DNA of 64,000 nt from Mucilaginibacter ginsenosidivorans (GTDB lineage: Bacteria; Bacteroidota; Bacteroidia; Sphingobacteriales; Sphingobacteriaceae). Position 1 is the first letter of the stretch. Each line of letters starts with the position of its first letter. Shown here one piece after another: positions 1 through 8,379 of this stretch. Location of the stretch: assembly GCF_007971025.1 (NCBI RefSeq), contig NZ_CP042436.1, positions 1,426,001-1,490,000 of the forward strand, in the 5' to 3' direction. Both the position numbers and the translations under genes were made by a program. The notes beneath the pieces are model-generated. The model saw only the letters and a list, made by a program, of their open reading frames with translations, was not told the origin of the DNA and ran no database searches.

Positions 1-429
1 AAGCGATTTTTTGAAATCTTTAAGCGTCGAATAGGTAAGCCCCCGGGTGTTATAACACGAAGCAACAACACGCACCTCGTTGAGCCTGATAGCTTCGGGA
101 AGCGCATCGAAAGTTGTTTTTAACGATCCCGGCAAGTCGCCGCTGATGTTCTGAAAAGTAGCTATGCCGGATAGGGCACGCACCTCGCCTTGTTTAAAAT
201 GGATTTTTCGGGCCAGTTCGAGCGCTTTTTTTGAATAGATCATGCCCGAATCAGTATTTGTGGTCAGAAATGTGGTGACACTTTTAAGAAAATAAAACAT
301 CACCAGCGTGGTATCCTGCCTGGTTTTATTGTATACCTTTTGCAGGCTGTCGACCCTGCTTTGTTGGGCAAAAGTAATGCTGCAGCAAGCGATAAGCAGT
401 GCTGCAATTGTCAGGAACTTTTTTGTCAT
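1..429 (-). CDS. TPR-like exported protein, N-terminal fragment
   Basis: The gene runs off the left edge, so only its first 143 codons are present. The ATG lies at 429 on the minus strand and is followed by a signal peptide that begins MTKKFLTIAALLIACCS and ends near a TFAQQ cleavage site. The rest (RVDSLQKVYNKTRQDTTL, then alternating helical stretches containing YSKKALELARK) reads like the start of a tetratricopeptide array. In Bacteroidota such N-termini usually belong to TPR-containing sensor histidine kinases or to TPR proteins with a LuxR-type DNA-binding end. The part that would decide between these lies outside the window. The reading of the fragment is direct; the family is inferred. 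Confidence 0.7.
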   Translation of the reverse strand, partial: MTKKFLTIAALLIACCSITFAQQSRVDSLQKVYNKTRQDTTLVMFYFLKSVTTFLTTNTDSGMIYSKKALELARKIHFKQGEVRALSGIATFQNISGDLPGSLKTTFDALPEAIRLNEVRVVASCYNTRGLTYSTLKDFKKSL

Positions 430-611
430 TTGGTTTGGGCTGATCGTTACTTTATAAAAATAGCAATAACCCATAAATTTACAAGAATTTATAGATTTTC
501 AGGCAGTTAGCTGCCTTTTGGTTAAACAATTGACAAAATGGAATAAAACAAACGCAGGCCAGGGTTAGATTTTAGCTGCGAATAAGTAAGAGTGATTAAT
601 CGGATGGCAAA

Positions 612-1484
612 TTAATGCTGCCTTGCCCGACGCTTAAGCACGCCGCCGGCCGCTTCTTTTATGGTGCTGGTAAATATGAAGGCCTTTTCGTCGATGCTAT
701 GAACAAGATCTTTCAGCCGGAGCACCTCCAGGCGTGTTACCACCGTGAAAATAATATCGACCGGGTGGCTAACGTCAAAGCTGTTTTTCAAAAATCCGCG
801 TTCGCCCTTGTAAACCGTAATGCCCCGGCCCAGTTCCATTACCAGGCGCTCTTTAATGATCTCGCTTTGCGCCGAGATGATAGTGACACCGGTATATTCT
901 TCAAGCCCTTCGATCACAAAGTGGCTGGTTTTGGAGGCGGCATAATAGGTTATGATAGAGTAAAAGGATGTTGGTAAGCCCAATTTAATGGCTGCAATAA
1001 GGAATATAACGATATTGATGCCCAAAATAATTTCGCTGATGGTAAAGCTGATGCGTTTACCTGTATAAAGCGCCAATACCTCGATGCCGTCAAGGGCGCA
1101 GCCCCCGCGGATAGATAAACCAACGCCGATCCCCATAAATACACCACCGAAGATGGATACCAGCAGCTTATCTGAAGTGACGTGCTGTTCGGGCATATAA
1201 AGGAGGCATAGCCCAAGACCGACGATGGCCAGGACAGTTTTGAAAGCAAACGTTCGGTTTACCTGTTTAAGCCCCATAATGATAAAGGGGATATTGGCCG
1301 CCACGATTACGTAAGCTATGGGGATATGGTAAAGTTCGGAAATGAGCAGAGATACCCCGGTTACGCCGCCATCAAAAAACTGGTTGGGGACCAGGAAGCT
1401 TTTTAATGCAAAACCGCAAAACAATATGCCCACAATGACATAGATCGCATCGATAACAGGGCCGGGTAACCTGAGTCTTTTCAT
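612..1484 (-). CDS. YitT family membrane protein (DUF161/DUF2179)
   Basis: This 290-residue protein has five or six hydrophobic segments in residues 10-170 (for example VIVGILFCGFALKSFLVP and SIFGGVFMGIGVGLSIRGG). A soluble C-terminal domain of about 90 residues (EEYTGVTIISAQSEIIKERL onward) matches the DUF2179 ligand-binding region of YitT proteins. The motif RGGCALDGIEVLAL is typical of the family. The transported substrate or role is not established for this family. It starts 3 bp after the stop codon of the HD-domain gene upstream, so the two are probably cotranscribed. Confidence 0.88.
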   Translation of the reverse strand: MKRLRLPGPVIDAIYVIVGILFCGFALKSFLVPNQFFDGGVTGVSLLISELYHIPIAYVIVAANIPFIIMGLKQVNRTFAFKTVLAIVGLGLCLLYMPEQHVTSDKLLVSIFGGVFMGIGVGLSIRGGCALDGIEVLALYTGKRISFTISEIILGINIVIFLIAAIKLGLPTSFYSIITYYAASKTSHFVIEGLEEYTGVTIISAQSEIIKERLVMELGRGITVYKGERGFLKNSFDVSHPVDIIFTVVTRLEVLRLKDLVHSIDEKAFIFTSTIKEAAGGVLKRRARQH

Positions 1485-1487
1485 ATC

Positions 1488-2054
1488 TTATTGCAAAAGG
1501 GCTTTTACTTTGTCCAAATTATCCTGCTTCTTAGCCCCGCGTAAATTTAGCGCTGTTTGTGTAAAATAGTGATGCGCCTGCATAAATTTTAATTGTGTGG
1601 CGTTCCATTCATCCCGATCGGTCAGTTCACGTTCGTGGTATAACTTATCGCCGATAGCAAAGAAATCGTCGCGGCCAAGGTAATCCAGGTCGGCATCGGC
1701 AAGTATTTCCTCCAGTTTATTCTTTGGCGATTGCGGTATGCGGGTGGCCATGATCATCCCGCAAATGCGGTCTATCTCCTCCGGGCTAAAGCCAAAGGCA
1801 GGCAGGCTTTCTTTCGCTATCCGGCACGACTCTGTCTCGTGTTCGTGCAAAACATTCAGGAAACCCGAATCATGATAACAAGCCGCAACGTGCAATAATT
1901 TCATTTCATGATCCGAAATACCCTCGGCCCGCCCTATCTTTTCCGCAGCATCATATACATCCCGGGTATGGTCGATATTATGGTAACACAGATGTGCGGG
2001 TATTTCCTTTTCCAGCTTATTTAATATAAAGTTGCCGGCCTGTTCAAATTGCAT
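1488..2054 (-). CDS. HD-domain metal-dependent phosphohydrolase
   Basis: The 188-residue soluble protein carries the HD signature: H29 in NIDHTRDV, the pair H61-D62 in CYHDSGF, H70/H72 in the next helix, and an acidic segment at 118-124 (ILADADLDYLG). HD proteins of this size hydrolyse phosphomonoester or phosphodiester bonds of nucleotides with divalent metals; the substrate cannot be told from sequence. The gene is the first of a two-gene unit with the YitT gene. Start ATG at 2054; no better start is seen upstream. Confidence 0.85.
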   Translation of the reverse strand: MQFEQAGNFILNKLEKEIPAHLCYHNIDHTRDVYDAAEKIGRAEGISDHEMKLLHVAACYHDSGFLNVLHEHETESCRIAKESLPAFGFSPEEIDRICGMIMATRIPQSPKNKLEEILADADLDYLGRDDFFAIGDKLYHERELTDRDEWNATQLKFMQAHHYFTQTALNLRGAKKQDNLDKVKALLQ

Positions 2055-2153
2055 CCTTGTTAATTTTCGTTGCTAAATATAAAAATCTTAGCGGGTTTAT
2101 ACGAAAAAAGGGTTTGGTTGGATATTGGCGTAGCCCCGCGATTGTGCCGGCCG

Positions 2154-3473
2154 CTACTTTCTAAACTCAAGCGTGTATTCCGAAATATAATCTCCGCGGT
2201 CCTTGTAATTGTCCTTGTAAAACAAGCGCGCTTTTTGCCCGAGTTTAAGGGATGAATACTTATTTGTTCCATTGGCAACGCTGCTTTCGGGCTGTAGCGA
2301 AGGGTACCAGATGGTATGGCCCGGTTTATCGACGAGCAACTGCGGAGCCGACCATAGCTGCGCGTTATCGCCGGTACCGAGGTCTGCGTTTTTGTTGAAC
2401 GAAATATAAATGCTGCTGCCTTTCCACGATGGGCCCTCGGCTTTGGCCATCAGCATTACCCAGCAATTAAGGTAGGTGTTCCAGCTAACAGAAGGACCCC
2501 AGTAGTATTTACCCGTTGGCGACGAAGCCGGGCCACCACCATCTTCCATAGGTATCTGTAATGACCTTACCGGTTTGCCTGCGCCGTTATACGGTGCATT
2601 GAACCCGCTGCCGTCCCATCTCCTGGCTTTGCCCTGGGGGTTATCCAGGTCGCTCAAAGCTATACGGGCTATGCTGATACATTGGCCGCCCCATTCCTTT
2701 TTGGCGCTGTAGCTTGCGTTACTGTATTTTTCAGGGTAGCCGTATTCGCCGTAAAACAGGTACAGGTATTTACCGCTTGCCACTGCAGACGGGTCGCCGG
2801 TGCCGCCTGCAAAATTTGCGGCGGTATTATGCTGTTTCAGGATGAGCCGCGGTTGCAGGTCCTGTATAAACAGGCCGTTGTTTTTCCAGCTCAGGCCTCC
2901 GTCGGTCGACTTCATGATACCGATACGGCATACAGCCGATGGCGATGTTGGCCCTTTCAGGCCCTGCGGCCAATCGGCATTAATATAGCCTTCCCCGGTT
3001 TTAGCATCGTAAGGCAGGGTTGAAGGGTAGTTCTCGTTATGATACAGTGCATAAAGTGTTTTCCCGCTTTTGTCGTTTGCGTCCTGGTAAACCGATTCGA
3101 ACCAAACGGCGCCATGCAGTCCCGGTGTGCCCGGCCTGGCATTGAGCGGCATTTTAGGCGCGGTAAATTCTGTGGATTTTCTGCCGAATGCCTCGTCAAC
3201 GGTTTTGCCGTTGGCGTATTTCAGTTCGTTGGAATAGCCCCAAAGCGGATCCTCGCCATATTTTCCGGGGAAAATACGGAAGGTGTCGCCCACCCACACC
3301 TCAGACATATTGCAATCGACAAACGAATTGAAAATAAATGGTTTGGTGGGGGTAAGCTTAAAATGCGGCTGCGGCTCTGCCGGTTTTGGATTAAACCAGA
3401 TAAAAGCAGAAAGTACCAATAATAAAGGCGTGGGCAAACCGATGAGAAGGCGTTTTATTTTTGTTGAAGGCAT
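2154..3473 (-). CDS. Exported protein, probable beta-propeller (sialidase-like repeat)
   Basis: The 439-residue protein has a hydrophobic N-terminus (residues 8-27, IKRLLIGLPTPLLLVLSAF) that acts as a signal peptide or signal anchor. The remainder is rich in aromatic residues, Gly and Asn. The segment STDGGLSWKNNG around residue 190 looks like a BNR/Asp-box (S-x-D-x-G-x-x-W) of the kind found in sialidases and other beta-propellers. Repeated WGPSVSWNTYLNCWVML-like strands agree with a propeller fold. I do not recognise catalytic residues. It could be a carbohydrate-active enzyme or a binding protein. It is a single transcription unit with gaps of about 100 bp or more on both sides. Confidence 0.6.
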   Translation of the reverse strand: MPSTKIKRLLIGLPTPLLLVLSAFIWFNPKPAEPQPHFKLTPTKPFIFNSFVDCNMSEVWVGDTFRIFPGKYGEDPLWGYSNELKYANGKTVDEAFGRKSTEFTAPKMPLNARPGTPGLHGAVWFESVYQDANDKSGKTLYALYHNENYPSTLPYDAKTGEGYINADWPQGLKGPTSPSAVCRIGIMKSTDGGLSWKNNGLFIQDLQPRLILKQHNTAANFAGGTGDPSAVASGKYLYLFYGEYGYPEKYSNASYSAKKEWGGQCISIARIALSDLDNPQGKARRWDGSGFNAPYNGAGKPVRSLQIPMEDGGGPASSPTGKYYWGPSVSWNTYLNCWVMLMAKAEGPSWKGSSIYISFNKNADLGTGDNAQLWSAPQLLVDKPGHTIWYPSLQPESSVANGTNKYSSLKLGQKARLFYKDNYKDRGDYISEYTLEFRK

Positions 3474-4114
3474 GAAGAAATTGGCTTAAATTGGAAGATA
3501 AATATAAAAAAATTAGATGGGATTAACGGCGGAATTGGATTGAAACTCAAATAAACCGGCCTGGTTAATGCGATCTGCGTTGCCGCAACTTGCGGTATAT
3601 GGGCTGTGCCTGGGAGGATTTGCTATGATTGTATAAGGCCGGTTGGGTGCAACGGGGCTGGGTAACAGCCGGCGGAGGCGTTTCCGTTTTTTGCCGGTAA
3701 GCCGAGGGCACCCATTCTAACCTGATGTAGGGATGTTGATCCATTAAGGCTAATTTATGATTTTTTGGCGTACCTCTGAGTTCCAGAGATACGGAGGGGA
3801 CATGAAGTTGAGATTTTGATGACGCCAAAAGAAAAAATTTATTCTAACGGAAGAAATTACCCCGCTCAATTGCCGCGGGGCTGTTACTTTTGGCTTGATC
3901 CAAAAGTAACCAAAAGATCAAGACAGAAAAAAGCTTCAGCCCGCTCTGCCGGTTCTTTACGCTTTTGTAGCGCTCCGCGCATAGCAAAAGCTAAACCGTC
4001 ATTCACGCCTTTACGCTGGCCCGCTTTTCTGTCAGTCCCGCGCCCCTTTTGTTCGTCGATTGAAAATTCCCTTGTTAATTATCAGAATAGCAATTTGGGC
4101 TGGGAGCTAAAAGC
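3474..4114. repeat. Long intergenic region holding a probable dispersed repeat
   Basis: About 700 bp separate the exported protein from the alpha/beta hydrolase, and no convincing gene lies in it. From about 3855 the DNA is highly structured: CCCCGC at 3860-3865 pairs with GCGGGG at 3875-3880, and GTTACTTTTGG at 3883-3893 pairs perfectly with CCAAAAGTAAC at 3900-3910 around a 6-nt loop. The stretch up to about 4060 resembles an intergenic sequence seen repeatedly in Sphingobacteriaceae genomes and often mis-called as short hypothetical proteins; this is recollection, not a search. The DNA at 3474-3850 contains nothing I can name. Confidence 0.45.
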
Positions 4115-4145
4115 AAAAGCTGCCACCATAAAGGCGGCAGCTTTT
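4115..4145. terminator. Intrinsic terminator downstream of the alpha/beta hydrolase
   Basis: AAAAGCTGCC (4115-4124) pairs perfectly with GGCAGCTTTT (4136-4145). The hairpin lies 31 bp beyond the stop codon of the minus-strand hydrolase gene and has A/T-rich arms, so it can work in either direction. Confidence 0.75.
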
Positions 4146-4176
4146 AAACCCTGATGTCAATCAGGTATTGTCTTAT

Positions 4177-4998
4177 TTATGATCTGATAAATTCCAGCAG
4201 GTCCTTATTGATAGTTGCTGCCTCGGTGGCGGGCATACCGTGTGGGAAGCCCGGGTATGAGATGAGTTTTCCGTGTTTTAAAAGTTTTATAGCTTTCGCA
4301 CCCGAAATTGGAAATGGGACTATCTGGTCGTCCTCGCCATGTAAAACCAATACCGGGATATCCACGCTTTTAAGGTCGTCGGTAAAATCTGTTTCCGAAA
4401 ATGCTTTGATACCTTCAACGTGGGCTTTTACGCCGCCCATCATGCCCTGCCGCCACCAGTTGTCGCGTATGCCCTGCGATATTTTGGCGCCCTCGCGGTT
4501 GTAGCCGTAAAATGGTATGGTGAAATCCTGGAAATACTGTGCCCTGTTAAATGCAGTTCCTTCCCTTATTTCGTCAAATATGGCCATGGGCACACCGTCG
4601 GGATTATTTTCTGTTTTTACCATCAACGGCGTAACGGCGCTGATCAGCACCACTTTGGCCACGCGGGCCTTTCCAAGATTAGCAGCATAATGTATAGCCT
4701 CCCCGCCACCGGTGGAGTGGCCTATGTGAACGGCATTTTTCAGGTCAAGCGCCTCTGCGATCGCGGCTACGTCGGCCGCATAGGTGTCCATGTTATGCCC
4801 TTCCGAAACCTGGGTCGATCTGCCATGCCCGCGGCGGTCGTGCGCGATGACCCGGTACCCTTGTTTAAGGAAAAACATCAGTTGGGCGTCCCAGTCGTCG
4901 CTGGACAGGGGCCAGCCATGATGGAAAAAGAGCGGCTGCCCGGTGCCCCAGTCTTTGTAAAAAATTTCGGTTCCGTCGTTTACTTTAATTGTTTTCAT
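4177..4998 (-). CDS. Alpha/beta hydrolase, non-heme chloroperoxidase/arylesterase type
   Basis: The 273-residue protein begins at the ATG at 4998 (MKTIKVNDGTEIFYKDWG), which matches the usual start of this subfamily; an open frame continues upstream without resemblance. It has an HHGWPLS oxyanion-hole loop near residue 27, the nucleophile elbow GHSTGG with Ser95, an acid in GEDDQIVP and the catalytic His in GFPHGM. This is the cofactor-free bacterial haloperoxidase/esterase family. Most members act as esterases or perhydrolases on small esters, and halogenation is a side reaction. The natural substrate is unknown. The gene is monocistronic, with a terminator after it. Confidence 0.88.
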   Translation of the reverse strand: MKTIKVNDGTEIFYKDWGTGQPLFFHHGWPLSSDDWDAQLMFFLKQGYRVIAHDRRGHGRSTQVSEGHNMDTYAADVAAIAEALDLKNAVHIGHSTGGGEAIHYAANLGKARVAKVVLISAVTPLMVKTENNPDGVPMAIFDEIREGTAFNRAQYFQDFTIPFYGYNREGAKISQGIRDNWWRQGMMGGVKAHVEGIKAFSETDFTDDLKSVDIPVLVLHGEDDQIVPFPISGAKAIKLLKHGKLISYPGFPHGMPATEAATINKDLLEFIRS

Positions 4999-5451
4999 AG
5001 CGTTTGATCTGGTTAAATGTGAATAATGGGATATTAAAAAAAAATGTTTTGGATGGTATAGTTGCAACTATAAAAACCCCTCGATACTGAATTAATCAGC
5101 TTTTGCTCATGTCGGCAACAGACGGTGTACCGGCAAAAAAACCGGTTCGACGCAGGGGAAATACAAAAATAGGAACTGGAAACTGGTTTACAAGGGCGCT
5201 TCTTCAAAATTTGGGAATAGTACATGAACATTACAATTTTCAACAAACTAAAACGGATTGACCGCTTACGACCCAATCTATAGTGTGTTGTGTTTCGAAA
5301 TTTTGGCAGCTACATCTGAAAAAATTTCACGTCCAAGATGAAATTTTTTCAGATGTAATTGTTGGAATATTATTGGCATTTTCTTTGTTTTTAGGGTATG
5401 TGAGTTTAATTAATTAAAAAGTTCAATCATTATTATTAAGGAGGAAAACGT
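4999..5451. promoter_or_regulatory. Divergent intergenic region upstream of hsp20
   Basis: This 450-bp gap separates the divergent hydrolase and small heat-shock genes. It holds the long inverted repeat listed separately at 5311-5357 and, at its right end, an unusually good Shine-Dalgarno site. TAAGGAGG at 5437-5444 sits 7 nt before the hsp20 ATG. Such a strong ribosome-binding site is rare in this phylum and stands out from other genes in the window. I see no small gene on either strand. Confidence 0.6.
5311..5357. promoter_or_regulatory. Perfect 19-bp inverted repeat upstream of hsp20
   Basis: TACATCTGAAAAAATTTCA at 5311-5329 is followed by a 9-nt spacer and its exact reverse complement at 5339-5357. 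The element lies about 95 bp upstream of the hsp20 start. It has the same 9-nt spacing as the CIRCE heat-shock operator but an unrelated sequence and much longer arms. It could be a repressor operator, an RNA hairpin in the leader, or a terminator for transcription arriving from the left, although no T-run follows directly. Confidence 0.6.
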
Positions 5452-5892
5452 ATGACATTGGTTAAATTAAATCCGGAAAAAAAGAACAATGTATTATTGC
5501 CAGGCTTTAATGACATTTTCGAATCATTTTTTAACGATTCCTTTATTTCAGATCGCATGGTAACCCGTGTGCCTGCTGCCAACATTAGCGAAACGCCTGA
5601 TCATTTTCATGTTGAACTAGCTGCGCCCGGCCTGAAGAAAGAAGATTTCAAACTGAATCTCGACAAAAACATGTTGAGCATATCAGTTGAGCAACGCTCT
5701 GAAAACAATGACGATCAGAAAAATTACAGTAAACGTGAATACAGTTATAACTCATTTGTGAGATCGTTTACTTTGCCGGAAACTGCCGATGATAACAGCA
5801 TTGAAGCGGAATATGCCGACGGTATATTGAAAATAAACATTGCGAAGAAAGAAGAAGCTAAATCTGTTCGCAGGCAAATAGAAGTTAAATAA
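5452..5892 (+). CDS. Small heat-shock protein, Hsp20/alpha-crystallin family
   Basis: The 146-residue protein has the family layout: an N-terminal arm containing FNDIFESFFNDSF, an alpha-crystallin domain from about residue 40 (PAANISETPDHFHVELAAPG) to 130, with the AxGxL-type sequence present as YADGILKINIAKKE, and a short basic tail. Small Hsps are ATP-independent cytoplasmic holdases that bind unfolding proteins during heat or oxidative stress. The start is fixed by the strong Shine-Dalgarno 7 nt upstream. The gene sits between a long upstream palindrome and a terminator, so it is probably monocistronic and stress-controlled. Confidence 0.95.
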   Translation: MTLVKLNPEKKNNVLLPGFNDIFESFFNDSFISDRMVTRVPAANISETPDHFHVELAAPGLKKEDFKLNLDKNMLSISVEQRSENNDDQKNYSKREYSYNSFVRSFTLPETADDNSIEAEYADGILKINIAKKEEAKSVRRQIEVK

Positions 5893-5913
5893 AGTGAATT
5901 TTTAGTCCCGCGG

Positions 5914-5941
5914 AAAAGGCTCCTCAAACGAGGAGCCTTTT
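5914..5941 (+). terminator. Intrinsic terminator after hsp20
   Basis: AAAAGGCTCCTC (5914-5925) and GAGGAGCCTTTT (5930-5941) form a perfect 12-bp stem with a 4-nt loop and a T-rich 3' side, 22 bp beyond the hsp20 stop codon. Confidence 0.9.
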
Positions 5942-5961
5942 CTGGCTAACAGGAGCAGTAT

Positions 5962-6255
5962 ATGAAAAGTGCATTTTATATTATGCTTAGCCTAAAGACG
6001 CTGGATAGATATGAATGTTTTGGCGAGTTCTTTTTAGGGAACGACAGGCGGTATGCTGAAGCAGCTTTTTCTCAATTGCAAGGACGGGATGAAAGCAACA
6101 AACAAGCAGTGCTAAATCTGGACTTGGTAGAAATAAAAGGAGAGTTGCCGGTGACCGTAAAAACTATTTATTGTACGCTTGGCGATCTGGCCAACAATAC
6201 CAAATTGATAACGAAGGAAATATTTCGCACCAAAACACTGGCGTTGCAGGATTGA
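5962..6255 (+). CDS. Conserved small hypothetical protein
   Basis: This 97-residue protein (MKSAFYIMLSLKTLDRYE...) has no signal peptide or clear motif. The pattern SLKTLDxYExFGxFxLGNxR, then VLNLDLVEIKGELPV and CTLGDLANNTKLITKE, is familiar from a family of uncharacterised Bacteroidota proteins with a mixed alpha/beta composition. The gene starts just after the hsp20 terminator in the same direction, so it may be expressed from read-through or its own promoter. Function unknown. Confidence 0.65.
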   Translation: MKSAFYIMLSLKTLDRYECFGEFFLGNDRRYAEAAFSQLQGRDESNKQAVLNLDLVEIKGELPVTVKTIYCTLGDLANNTKLITKEIFRTKTLALQD

Positions 6256-6397
6256 CATTAAGAAGCGCCCTGACGATGTTCACGAAAACTGGTAAAACAG
6301 GTCAATTTTTGCCTGCGGTAATTTTTAGTGTATTGATAATGAGGTTTTTAAAACCGAATTAAGCCGGCAAGCGGCGATGGCGCGAACACTTAGTGTT

Positions 6398-6883
6398 TCA
6401 CTTCATTTCTTCCTGTATGGCCCGGTACAACTCGTTGATGTGCCGCGTACCGATGACGTAAACCAGGCCGTCACGGTCGGTAAGATGGATGGCATCCTTG
6501 CCGGATGTGTAAAACCTGATGGTGCCCTTTTGGTGCAGGTTGTAAACAGGGTTATTAAAAAAGTAGCGGCTGTAAATGCCTTTCTCCACCTTTACGATAC
6601 TGTTAAGGTCTATTTTAACCAGCTTGGTGGTCCACAGGCCGTCGATAAGAATGCTGCCGTTGATCACCCGGGTGCGGAAATGCAGGAAAAAACCCATGAT
6701 AATGGATATGGTGATAATGCCAAACCCCGCCACAGCCAGGATGTCGGCTTTTTCAGTGCTATCAGTAAAAAAGTTAAAGGTATAAGCGGCAAAGCAAAAC
6801 ATAGCCAGCATCAGGCGAATGGTTATCGGGATCCATTCCCTGCCAAGGTATTGCTTCTCGATAAATTGCGGTTTTTCGCTCAT
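6398..6883 (-). CDS. Membrane protein with PH-like domain
   Basis: The 161-residue protein has two transmembrane segments (about residues 22-40 and 50-70, the second GFGIITISIIMGFFLHF). A soluble C-terminal domain (VINGSILIDGLWTTKLVKI onward) is compatible with the bacterial PH-like domain seen in many small membrane proteins. No catalytic residues are seen. It lies on the minus strand just downstream of tilS, about 110 bp away, with a repeat element between them. Confidence 0.6.
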   Translation of the reverse strand: MSEKPQFIEKQYLGREWIPITIRLMLAMFCFAAYTFNFFTDSTEKADILAVAGFGIITISIIMGFFLHFRTRVINGSILIDGLWTTKLVKIDLNSIVKVEKGIYSRYFFNNPVYNLHQKGTIRFYTSGKDAIHLTDRDGLVYVIGTRHINELYRAIQEEMK

Positions 6884-6910
6884 AACATAATTTGCAAATC
6901 GGTCAACAAC

Positions 6911-6965
6911 TCACCCGGTCATTGCTTCGCTCGACCACCCTCTCTCCGCTTTGCGCAAAGAGGGT
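6911..6965. repeat. REP-like palindromic element, single copy
   Basis: Read on the minus strand this is a hairpin (CCCTCT... to ...AGAGGG) followed by GGTCGAGCGAAGCAATGACC and GGGTGAGT. The same organisation, a CCCTC/GAGGG hairpin followed by TGGTCGAGCGnAGCgAaGAtCGGGTGGGT, occurs three times in tandem at 29702-30055. The copy lies between tilS and the PH-like gene. Confidence 0.6.
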
Positions 6966-6997
6966 TATTTGCCGGGTATGAGCCGATACGAAATCGC

Positions 6998-8329
6998 TCA
7001 TAATTTATACAGTTCGAAGATAGTAACTTTTTTGGTCTTCATACTCACTTTATACCTGTTGTCGGGACGAAGGCCACCGATCCAGGCTATTTCGCCATTG
7101 CCGTTTACCAGTAGTGGCACGTGTTTTTTCTGGTGCAGCGGAATTTTCAGCCCGATAAAAAAATCGCTCAGCTTTTTCCTGGTTTTCATACCAAGCGGAT
7201 AAAAATGGTCGCTTTGCTGCCAGCTCCTTACCGTTAACGGATAGATGAGCAGATCCGCATCTATCGAAACCGCCATCGGGTTGTCTTTGACGATCAGCGG
7301 TGAGTCGTCATGTAAAATGCTGATCCGGTAATTACCGTAATGTGCCTCGTGCTGAGCCTTATCAATTGTTATAAGTGCTGGTTCGGCATCTTTTTTCGAT
7401 ACGACCAGTTCGGTCCGGTCGAGCAACAAAATAAAACCCGGTGATTCAAATATCCTCCCCGGGTGTTTATCGAGGGACGAAATGATGTCGCCTATGGTGG
7501 ATTCGTTAAAGCCGAATTCACTCAAAAGTCCGTACAGCAACAGTTTTTGCGGATTTAGTTTTTTTACCTGTTGAACGGGGATACGGATATCACCGTCATG
7601 CCCGGTAAATAGTTCCTTTTTTAATTCACCGATCTTTTGACCGAGCAGTATTTCCAGTTCGCGAAAGTGTCCGAGGTTGCGCTCAAAGGTTTCTTCAAGC
7701 GCGGGATTCAATTCTTTTAATTTCGGGATAACCTCCAGCCTGATCTTATTGCGGGCATATTTATTGGAAGAATTTGAACTGTCTTCCCTATAAGTAAGTT
7801 TATTATTTTGGATGACCTGGTCGATTTCTTCCCGGCTTAAAAACAGCAGCGGACGTATCAGATTTTCATTTTTAGGCAGTATGCCATGCAGGCCGGCAAT
7901 GCCGGTGCCGCGTGTAAGGTTGAGCAATATTGTTTCGATAGCATCGTTTTGGTGGTGCGCAAGCGCGATAAAATCGTAGCCGTATTGCCGACTGATCTGC
8001 TGAAACCATTGATACCTTAGCTCGCGCGCCGCCATCTGTATAGATACCTTTTCATCGGCGGCATATTTTTTGGTGTCAAAATCAATATTGTGAACCGGTA
8101 CATTCAATTCCGATGCGAGGCTGCTGACAAAGGCTTTGTCGGCCAACGCTTCTTGGCCGCGTAATTGAAAATGGCAGTGTGCTATACCGAAATCAAAACC
8201 GGCTGCTTTAAGCAGGTGCGCCATCAGGACAGAGTCTTTGCCGCCGCTTACAGCTGCTAATATTTTATGATGATGCCCGAAAAGATCATTCTTGACGATA
8301 AATTCCCTGAAACGTTCGGTCGGCAGCAT
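6998..8329 (-). CDS. tilS: tRNA(Ile)-lysidine synthase
   Basis: TilS attaches lysine to C34 of tRNA-Ile(CAU) using ATP, so that the anticodon reads AUA instead of AUG. The 443-residue protein carries the PP-loop ATP-binding motif AAVSGGKDS near residue 25, followed by HCHFQLRG and the LAHHQNDAIETILLNLTRGTG segment typical of TilS. The C-terminal half contains the usual substrate-binding domains (PLTVRSWQQSDHFYPLG and KLSDFFIGLKIPLHQKKHVPLL). I take the ATG at 8329 (MLPTERFREF); a TTG at 8362 in the same frame is less likely. It is divergent from the OstA-like gene with a very short spacer. Confidence 0.93.
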   Translation of the reverse strand: MLPTERFREFIVKNDLFGHHHKILAAVSGGKDSVLMAHLLKAAGFDFGIAHCHFQLRGQEALADKAFVSSLASELNVPVHNIDFDTKKYAADEKVSIQMAARELRYQWFQQISRQYGYDFIALAHHQNDAIETILLNLTRGTGIAGLHGILPKNENLIRPLLFLSREEIDQVIQNNKLTYREDSSNSSNKYARNKIRLEVIPKLKELNPALEETFERNLGHFRELEILLGQKIGELKKELFTGHDGDIRIPVQQVKKLNPQKLLLYGLLSEFGFNESTIGDIISSLDKHPGRIFESPGFILLLDRTELVVSKKDAEPALITIDKAQHEAHYGNYRISILHDDSPLIVKDNPMAVSIDADLLIYPLTVRSWQQSDHFYPLGMKTRKKLSDFFIGLKIPLHQKKHVPLLVNGNGEIAWIGGLRPDNRYKVSMKTKKVTIFELYKL

Positions 8330-8379
8330 CACCAAAATTATTAATTTAATAACCCCATCCAAAAAACTAATTTTGCCCC

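Noticed and set aside
3565..3828. An 87-codon minus-strand frame starting at TTG in the gap before the alpha/beta hydrolase
   Set aside because: No ATG, no ribosome-binding site, no resemblance to a known protein and odd composition (many Pro, Gln, Ser, Arg). It lies beside repeat DNA.
3816..4154. A 112-codon plus-strand frame over the repeat at 3840-4145
   Set aside because: It runs through hairpins and a terminator; the peptide resembles the spurious translations of a dispersed repeat, not a real protein.
6377..7003. A 208-codon plus-strand frame opposite the PH-like membrane protein
   Set aside because: It is the complement of a better gene with two membrane helices and also crosses a REP-like element.
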